A stretch of 36,829 nt of DNA, taken from an uncultured Eubacteriales bacterium. Its GTDB lineage: Bacteria; Bacillota; Clostridia; Monoglobales; Monoglobaceae. Below the pieces are notes generated by a model. It had not been told where the DNA came from and searched no databases. It saw nothing but the letters and a program-made list of their open reading frames with translations. Shown here in pieces: positions 32,026-36,829 of this stretch (within the stretch, counting starts at the first letter, position 1; each line of letters opens with the position of its first letter). The translations under genes and the position numbers were made by a program. Location: positions 1 through 36,829 of the forward strand of contig URAN01000026.1 of NCBI GenBank assembly GCA_900545865.1. The letters are read 5' to 3'.

Positions 32026-32976
32026 TTATTTTATGATGATTTCAACCGCATTTGTCATCGGCGGAATGCTCATCGTCATAAAGTCGGCATAACGAATCGA
32101 AATTTCGTCACCGTCTTTTAAGTCATCAAATGATGCTGCGCTGTCGCTCTTGCGGATAACCGTGTCGTTTGTAATATTTACAACAACCTCATCAAAATTT
32201 CCGTTTGTTTCCGAAAGTGTAATAACTTTTTCATCTTTGTCAACCGTTAGAATCTTTGCATCAATAAATGCGTCCGCTTCGGTTTTTTCGTCAGCTTCAA
32301 CGTCTGTCGGCAGGTTTTGAATATCGATTTTAACCGCGGTTGTCTGCGGTGGTATCGAATGCGTCATTGCATCGCCGTATTCGATGTCGGCGAGCTGTCC
32401 GGCTTTGAGGGTGTCACGGCTTACGGGTTTTCCGTCCGCGGTGATTTCGGTGTTTTCGTCAATGTGAACGATTACGCCGCGCTCAAAGTTCTCATCCTCT
32501 ACCGTAAGAGAACCGTCCTCTGCTATTTCCTTTATTGTGACATAGTTGGGTTCGCTCAAAACAAGGCTGTTTTCGTCATATCTTGAATTTATGTCAAGAA
32601 CATCGGTGAAAAGAGCGAGCGGTACATAAGTTGTGTCACCGTTGTATAAAACGGGAACGTGACCGAGTGCGACTGGCGCTGCCTTTGAGAACGAATATGA
32701 GTCTGTTCCGATTGCAAACGTTGCGTATTGAGCGCCCTTTGTGAGCGAAACTTTTTGACCTTCGTCATTCCAGCCAACGGTATAGCCGAGCTTTTCGGCG
32801 TTTACTCTCAGCGGAACCATCACCACATCGTCTATTTTTTCATAAGCGGTGGTGAACGGAGCAACATTGCTTGCCGCGAATGCCGCCGGTACGGTCATTA
32901 CAGATGCCGCAGCCATAGCGGCAACTGCCTTTTTCAGTATGTCTTTTGTGTTTTTACCAAGTATAACTTTCTTCAT
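32026..32976 (-). CDS. Secreted stalk-domain protein with duplicated C-terminal module
   Basis: A 316-residue exported protein. A signal peptide (1-35, ending AAFAAS) is followed by a copper-amine-oxidase-N-like stalk domain (about 45-140; DVVMVPLRVNAEKLGYTVGW and TTYVPLALFTDVL). Two related modules follow (about 145-222 and 238-316). They end in YGDAMTHSIPPQTTAVKI and YADFMTMSIPPMTNAVEI, a clear internal duplication. AAAGGGGAT precedes the ATG. Stalk proteins sit on the clostridial cell surface; the function of the duplicated module is unknown. The other stalk protein of the window is at 24071-26383. Confidence 0.8.
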   Translation of the reverse strand: MKKVILGKNTKDILKKAVAAMAAASVMTVPAAFAASNVAPFTTAYEKIDDVVMVPLRVNAEKLGYTVGWNDEGQKVSLTKGAQYATFAIGTDSYSFSKAAPVALGHVPVLYNGDTTYVPLALFTDVLDINSRYDENSLVLSEPNYVTIKEIAEDGSLTVEDENFERGVIVHIDENTEITADGKPVSRDTLKAGQLADIEYGDAMTHSIPPQTTAVKIDIQNLPTDVEADEKTEADAFIDAKILTVDKDEKVITLSETNGNFDEVVVNITNDTVIRKSDSAASFDDLKDGDEISIRYADFMTMSIPPMTNAVEIIIK

Positions 32977-33032
32977 GGTAAATCCCCTTTCTTAAATAAT
33001 GTTTGATATGTGGTTTTTTATACGAGTGTTTT

Positions 33033-33048
33033 ACTTCCCTGCGGAAGT
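33033..33048. repeat. Short perfect hairpin upstream of the stalk-domain gene
   Basis: ACTTCC (33033-33038) and GGAAGT (33043-33048) with a CTGC loop, 57 bases before the stalk gene. It could lie in or near that gene's 5' leader. Purpose unknown. Confidence 0.35.
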
Positions 33049-33174
33049 ATGCTTATGTTGCTTACACTAATTAAGACGACCGCCGCAATGTAAAAGTTCC
33101 CGAATTTTCGAAATTTTTTATTTTGGGCTTGTAAATTCGCTATTCGCACAATTTATAACACGCATTTACAGAGC

Positions 33175-33205
33175 GGTTGTAGGGGCGTCCTCACGTGAAC
33201 GCCCG
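33175..33205. repeat. GTAGGGGCG-type dispersed palindrome
   Basis: GGGCGT (33183-33188) and ACGCCC (33199-33204) form a stem around CCTCACGTGA. The GTAGGGGCG start is like the palindromic element at 20087-20140. It lies just 3' of the PII-like gene, where it may form a hairpin at the transcript end, though no T-run follows on the minus strand. Confidence 0.5.
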
Positions 33206-33218
33206 TTATAATCTCGTT

Positions 33219-33572
33219 TTAATCTTCTTTTTCTTTGTTTTTGTGCAAGCCCTCGATATACAAAACGGGGGTACAGAACATAATTCCCGTATTCGGGTTT
33301 TGCAAGCCGCCCGTTACCTTATTGACAATCTGTGAGATTGTCCGAATCTGCGATTCTTCGGCTATCATAAATATTATCTTGCTGCCGTTGCCGTTCGCGT
33401 CAATAAAATCCCGAAACATGGCGAAAAGCGGATTGCTGTCCTTGTTCCTCAAAGAACGTGCCATGCCATAGCTGTCGAGAATCGTACCTCCCGAAATTCC
33501 GCTTGCCATAAAACTTTCGATAAGTTCGTCCAGACATTCCTCTTTATTCAATACTATAACAACCTGTACCAT
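33219..33572 (-). CDS. PII-like signalling protein
   Basis: A 117-residue protein of PII size and apparent ferredoxin-like fold. It has VQVVIVLNKEECLDELIESF, GGTILDSYGMARS where PII has its beta2-T-loop entry, a region rich in Asn and Gly, and a C-terminal strand with GIMFCTPVLYIEGL. The uridylylation tyrosine motif of classical GlnB (RGxxxxYRG) is absent, so it belongs with short PII-like proteins of unclear ligand. It lies 66 bases after asnA on the same strand, so it may monitor nitrogen or nucleotide status. The family assignment is moderate. Confidence 0.6.
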   Translation of the reverse strand: MVQVVIVLNKEECLDELIESFMASGISGGTILDSYGMARSLRNKDSNPLFAMFRDFIDANGNGSKIIFMIAEESQIRTISQIVNKVTGGLQNPNTGIMFCTPVLYIEGLHKNKEKED

Positions 33573-33638
33573 TTTTATCTTCCCCTAACTTAATTTCAAT
33601 AAAAACGGGGGCATATCAGATATACCCCATGATTTTAA

Positions 33639-34649
33639 CTATAAAATTTTAATTCCTGCCTTTTCGCATTCTTCGAGAGTCTTTTTATCCCAAAGAGAGC
33701 ATTGAACCTCGCCGATGTGAGCCTTGCCCAAAAGCAGCATACACACTCTCGACTGACCTATTCCGCCGCCAATGGTAAGGGGCAGTTCGCCGTTCAGCAG
33801 CGATTTGTGGAAAGGCAGCTCGGCGCGTTCTTCGCAATTCGCTTTTTTGAGCTGTTCCGCAAGCGATTTTTCGTCAACACGGATTCCCATAGACGAAATT
33901 TCAAATGCGGATTCTAAAACGTCATTCCATATAATAATATCGCCGTTAAGCGCCCAATCGTCATAGTCGGGTGCGCGACCGTCGTGCTTTTCACCCGATT
34001 TCAAAAGGTCGCCTATCTGCATAATAAATACGGTCTTATACTCTTTTGCGATAATATTTTCGCGTTCCTTTGCCGTTTTGTCGGGATACATATCTTCAAG
34101 CTCTTGGGTTGTGATAAACTTGACATCACGGCTGATTTCGGTCTTGATTATCGGGTATTTTGCCTTTAATTCGTCCAGAGTGTCACAAAGGGCGTTTACG
34201 ATTGTCTTGACCGTTTCTTTAAGATACCCTTCGTTTCTGTCCTTGCGCGTGATGATCTTGCACCAATCCCACTGGTCAACGTATACCGAGTGGACGTTGC
34301 TCAATTCCTCATCGCGGCGGATGGCGTTCATATCCGTATAAAGACCCTTGCCGACATTAAAATCGTATTTTTTAAGAGCCATTCTCTTCCACTTTGCGAG
34401 AGAGTGTACGACCTGTGCCTGTGTATTGTCGGCATCGGGAATGTCAAACGAAACCGGGCGTTCAACACCGTTAAGGTTATCGTTAAGACCGCTGTCGATG
34501 CTTACAAACAACGGGGCGGAAACTCTTTTTAAATTCATCGCCGCCGAAAAGTTCTTTGTAAACGTCTGTTTTATATATTCGATTGCCGCCTGGGTGTCAT
34601 ACATTCCAAGCGCCGACTTATATCCTGTCGGAATAAAAACTTTGCTCAT
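33639..34649 (-). CDS. asnA: Aspartate-ammonia ligase
   Basis: A 336-residue AsnA, the ammonia-dependent asparagine synthetase. It begins FIPTGYKSALGMYDTQAAIE and shows SVYVDQWDWCKII, SGEKHDGRAPDYDDWALNGD and a C-terminal LPLTIGGGIGQSRVCMLLL, all typical. It makes asparagine from aspartate, ammonia and ATP in the cytoplasm. GGGGGAT precedes the ATG. It has its own near-perfect promoter and is followed by a PII-like gene. Confidence 0.97.
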   Translation of the reverse strand: MSKVFIPTGYKSALGMYDTQAAIEYIKQTFTKNFSAAMNLKRVSAPLFVSIDSGLNDNLNGVERPVSFDIPDADNTQAQVVHSLAKWKRMALKKYDFNVGKGLYTDMNAIRRDEELSNVHSVYVDQWDWCKIITRKDRNEGYLKETVKTIVNALCDTLDELKAKYPIIKTEISRDVKFITTQELEDMYPDKTAKERENIIAKEYKTVFIMQIGDLLKSGEKHDGRAPDYDDWALNGDIIIWNDVLESAFEISSMGIRVDEKSLAEQLKKANCEERAELPFHKSLLNGELPLTIGGGIGQSRVCMLLLGKAHIGEVQCSLWDKKTLEECEKAGIKIL

Positions 34650-34688
34650 GCAAAATCCCCCTGTAAACTAAAATTTTCAATAATATTT

Positions 34689-34717
34689 ATAATACTTCAA
34701 TTTTGCCGAAATGTCAA
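34689..34717 (-). promoter_or_regulatory. Promoter of asnA
   Basis: On the minus strand, TTGACA (34712-34717), 17 bp, TATTAT (34689-34694), about 40 bases before the ATG. Confidence 0.8.
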
Positions 34718-34792
34718 GATGTTTTATCCATTGTTTACAGATTTATAAAAAATGATTGCGCAATGAGTCAAAGTATTAAAGACGGAACACAT

Positions 34793-34827
34793 AAAAAGCG
34801 GTCGTGTCCTTTATTCGACACGGCCGC
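34793..34827 (-). terminator. Terminator of the three-gene small-protein operon
   Basis: GCGGTCGTGTC (34798-34808) and GACACGGCCGC (34817-34827) form an 11-bp stem with one G-U pair. On the minus strand it is followed by TTTTTA. It begins immediately after the stop codon of the 155-residue protein. Confidence 0.9.
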
Positions 34828-35295
34828 CTAAAACGGGAGATTAATTCGGTCGGAAATCAATATGTAGACAAGTGCGTAAATCAAAAGTGAGTTATCTTCA
34901 TCGGAATCACGGTTGTCAATGAGCAAGAGAATAAGCGCGACAATAAGCAAATCCTCTGCCGATAAGAAACCCAAAACCTTTCCCGTGTCGGGGTTATAGA
35001 TTGACTGTGGAATAAATTTAAGCAGCGGTGATACGGGGGAGGAATTTTTCTTGTCAAAGCGGTTGTCTCGGCGGTCGGAACGCTTATTCTCGGGGCGGTG
35101 CGGCGGCCTGTGTTCGGCGGACGTTCCGCCTCGGGAATCGCCGCAAGAGCCGCGCGGATTGCCGAATGATGCGCCGTTGCTTGGGTTTTGCCCCGAGCGG
35201 TCAAAACCGCCGCCGTGACGCGGTGCGCCCGAAACCTCGGGCTTATGGCTGTCGGTATTTCCGCCGACCGGTGCGCTCGAATAACGTCTGTACAT
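34828..35295 (-). CDS. Uncharacterised protein: disordered Arg/Gly-rich N-terminus, hydrophobic C-terminus
   Basis: A 155-residue protein. Residues 1-85 are low complexity, rich in Arg, Gly, Pro and Ser (HRPPHRPENKRSDRRDNRF), so very basic and probably disordered. Residues about 90-155 hold FIPQSIYNPDTGKVLGFLSA and two hydrophobic segments (DLLIVALILLLIDN and LLIYALVYILIS). GGGAGG precedes the ATG. It is the third gene of a minus-strand operon with two other small proteins and ends at a terminator. No family was recognised. A membrane-linked, nucleic-acid or polyanion-binding role is possible but not shown. Confidence 0.65.
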   Translation of the reverse strand: MYRRYSSAPVGGNTDSHKPEVSGAPRHGGGFDRSGQNPSNGASFGNPRGSCGDSRGGTSAEHRPPHRPENKRSDRRDNRFDKKNSSPVSPLLKFIPQSIYNPDTGKVLGFLSAEDLLIVALILLLIDNRDSDEDNSLLIYALVYILISDRINLPF

Positions 35296-35331
35296 AACAC
35301 AACCTCCCGACCGTTTTGGATTGCGGCGTTT

Positions 35332-35706
35332 TTATATATCTTTAAATATTTTAATCGCGCGGCTCATACCGAGAATTTTTACCGCATTGTTAAGCTTATC
35401 GCGCCGCTCGGGGCGCAAAAGCGGCGCAAGCGCGCGCAGGAACGCCGCTTCTCTGCCGTTTTCCGCACTTTTTGCCGCCGACATAACCTTTTGTAATTTC
35501 ATCATCATCTCTGCATCGTCCGCGTTAAAATTTGACGGCTTGTTTTCGGAGTTCTCGGAATTCTCGGAGCTCTCACTTTGAGCATTGCCGCTGCTTTCGC
35601 CGCCGAGCATAGAAACAATTCCCTGTATCTGTTGCTGACCTTCTTCGCTGCCGAGCATATTTTTAAGCATATCAACCGCATTTGACAAGTTCTGACCGTC
35701 AGACAT
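35332..35706 (-). CDS. Uncharacterised small acidic protein
   Basis: A 124-residue soluble protein. The N-terminus (NAVDMLKNMLGSEEGQQQIQ) and the C-terminus (FLRALAPLLRPERRDKLNNA) look helical, joined by a Ser/Glu/Asn-rich linker near 37-57 (SESSENSENSENK). GGGAGGG precedes the ATG. It lies 36 bases upstream of the Arg-rich membrane protein gene and 27 bases after the 91-residue gene. Function unknown. Confidence 0.65.
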   Translation of the reverse strand: MSDGQNLSNAVDMLKNMLGSEEGQQQIQGIVSMLGGESSGNAQSESSENSENSENKPSNFNADDAEMMMKLQKVMSAAKSAENGREAAFLRALAPLLRPERRDKLNNAVKILGMSRAIKIFKDI

Positions 35707-35733
35707 ATAACATCCCTCCCGTCAACATTCATT

Positions 35734-36000
35734 TCACTTTCCGAAGATTCCGTTCAGCTTATTCATAAGCTCTTTATTGTTCGCCATTTGTTTTGCAAGC
35801 TGAGGATTGCTCTGAAGCTCGCGTCTTAAATCGTCAGCATTCAGGTTGTTGAGGCGTTGGTTCAGTGTGCCTTTATCCGTTGATTTTATTGCGTTTTCGA
35901 CCTGCTTTATCTGTTCGGGCGACAGAATGCTGTTCATTCGGCTGAGCGCGTTTTGCAGCATCTGGGGATTCATATTTTTTATCATATCTTCGATTGTCAT
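35734..36000 (-). CDS. Uncharacterised small helical protein
   Basis: An 88-residue soluble, helix-rich protein (MTIEDMIKNMNPQMLQNALS start, RRELQSNPQLAKQMANNKEL near the end) with many Gln, Asn and Met. The ATG at 36000 is preferred, with a weak GCGAGTG upstream; the GTG at 36009 would add three residues. It is first in the three-gene operon. Function unknown. Confidence 0.6.
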   Translation of the reverse strand: MTIEDMIKNMNPQMLQNALSRMNSILSPEQIKQVENAIKSTDKGTLNQRLNNLNADDLRRELQSNPQLAKQMANNKELMNKLNGIFGK

Positions 36001-36089
36001 AACAATCACTCGCTTTCATTAATTTGCGGCGAAAAATATCCCGATAATTCGTTTCCGCTATTATAATTTATGCAGAACAAAGAAATTTC

Positions 36090-36118
36090 GTGACAAATTT
36101 TTTGTTTTGTGGTAATAT
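36090..36118 (+). promoter_or_regulatory. Promoter of the phosphodiesterase gene
   Basis: GTGACA at 36090-36095, 17 bp, TAATAT at 36113-36118, about 36 bases before the ATG. Confidence 0.6.
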
Positions 36119-36154
36119 TATTTATATATACATTAAGATAAGGAGCGGCGTAAA

Positions 36155-36613
36155 ATGCAAGCATTGATTTTCAGCGACAGTCACAGGGATTTTTCCTGTC
36201 TTTATGATACAATCGTTAAATATCCGAATATTGATTTGATTATCCACGCGGGTGATGTTCAAAGAGATGTTGACGATATTATGTCGGTCTTTCCGCGGAT
36301 TCCGTGTGCGTATGTCCTCGGGAACAACGATTATTCGGTTTGGAATGTTCCGTATGACCGGATATTTGAGTTCGGCGGCAAAAAGATATTTTTAACGCAC
36401 GGACATAATTATACGGTAAAAATTTCGCCCGACAGAGTAAAAGCAAAAGCAAAGTCGGTCGGGGCAGACATATGTATATTCGGGCATACGCACAAACGAT
36501 ATTTTGACGAGGACGAAATTTTGACGATTAACCCCGGCGCGGCATACAAAGGTTATGCTTTGCTGACGACAGAAAACGGTAAAGCATCGGTTGAATTTAA
36601 GGATTTGGAGTGA
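36155..36613 (+). CDS. YfcE/MJ0936-type metallophosphoesterase
   Basis: A 152-residue calcineurin-like phosphoesterase. Metal ligands lie in FSDSH (residues 6-10), HAGDV, LGNND, THGH and GHTH, followed by a C-terminal NPGA, exactly the YfcE/MJ0936 pattern. These enzymes hydrolyse phosphodiesters with manganese or similar metals; the natural substrate is mostly unknown. AAGGAG precedes the ATG. It is divergent from the small-protein operon. It is often found beside the rph/rdgB genes, which are not in this window. Confidence 0.92.
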   Translation: MQALIFSDSHRDFSCLYDTIVKYPNIDLIIHAGDVQRDVDDIMSVFPRIPCAYVLGNNDYSVWNVPYDRIFEFGGKKIFLTHGHNYTVKISPDRVKAKAKSVGADICIFGHTHKRYFDEDEILTINPGAAYKGYALLTTENGKASVEFKDLE

Positions 36614-36723
36614 TTTTTCGCAAAAAATGCTCAAAAAATCAATATGCGATATACAAAATATAAATTCTTTTTAAAATATTTGGAAAATCGCTTGTAATAA
36701 ACTGTTTTTTGTGTTATCATTAT

Positions 36724-36829
36724 TATAACGTTGCCGCAGATGTCCCCCGCCGCATAGGCGGCGGGTTCCATTCAGGAATTTCAGTGGGAGTCATAATCTC
36801 CCACTGAAACCCTGAGGAGCCAATGCTCC
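36724..36829 (-). mobile_element. Probable end of an IS200/IS605-type (TnpB) element, running off the window
   Basis: The segment holds a perfect 8-bp hairpin (CCCGCCGC, then GCGGCGGG, 36746-36765), a perfect 12-bp hairpin (TTTCAGTGGGAG at 36779-36790 with CTCCCACTGAAA at 36798-36809) and a small GGAGC/GCTCC hairpin (36816-36829). Read on the minus strand a frame stays open for 34 codons from the window edge to a TAA in the TTATAA at its end, finishing in PPPMRRGTSAATL. Stacked hairpins next to the end of a coding frame match the 3' end of tnpB with its omega-RNA scaffold. The element end appears to be near 36730. Only its terminus is visible, so the family is inferred. Confidence 0.4.

Overview
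The window looks like chromosomal DNA from an anaerobic low-to-moderate GC Firmicute of class Clostridia, possibly near the Oscillospiraceae or Monoglobaceae. This is inferred from the gene families present: PyrR-attenuated uracil permease, stalk-domain (copper amine oxidase N-terminal-like) surface proteins, DUF6062, an Eis-like acetyltransferase, VTC/DUF4956, the ruvA-ruvB-metG order, and strong AGGAGG ribosome binding sites with TTGACA/TATAAT promoters. No rRNA, tRNA or CRISPR array was seen.

Layout. 1-610: left-edge terminator, a truncated ISL3 transposase and decayed DNA. 611-6375: an ECF sigma factor locus. It holds an EamA transporter, the sigma factor, a small membrane protein that may be its anti-sigma factor, a zinc-ribbon membrane protein, a CtpE-like P-type ATPase and a PAP2 phosphatase. 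Three copies of one promoter motif (TTCCAACC, 16 bp, GTGTAA) precede the transporter, the sigma gene and the ATPase, so this looks like a compact self-regulated regulon, probably for envelope or ion stress. 6542-8761: pyrimidine salvage and control (PyrR-type attenuator, uracil permease, pyrR). 8828-11736, minus strand: comF, glmU and an ECF-transporter S component. 11867-13659: Lrp-type regulator and aminotransferase. 13769-16056: DeoR-type regulator divergent from a MATE exporter. 16167-19916: ruvA, ruvB, metG. 19917-20240: a repeat-rich intergenic block. 20241-24007: Eis-like acetyltransferase, GH13 glycosidase, DUF6062 protein.

24071-27887, minus strand: an operon of a VTC-type polyphosphate polymerase, a DUF4956 membrane protein and a secreted stalk-domain/beta-solenoid protein with a 7-residue tandem repeat. 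28161-30138: rpsB-tsf behind a structured leader. 30151-31963: an AT-rich islet with a membrane TPR protein and a divergent HTH regulator. 32026-32976: a secreted stalk-domain protein with a duplicated C-terminal module. 33219-34717: asnA with a PII-like protein. 34793-36000: three uncharacterised small proteins in one operon. 36090-36613: a YfcE-type phosphodiesterase. 36724-36829: a hairpin-rich segment that looks like the end of an IS200/IS605-type element running off the window; a 40-bp degenerate copy of its terminus sits at 27979-28018.

The most interesting material is the ECF sigma regulon with its three matching promoters, the polyphosphate polymerase/surface solenoid operon, the structured rpsB leader, and the repeat shared between 27979 and the right edge. 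All family assignments were read by eye from the protein sequences; no database search was run.
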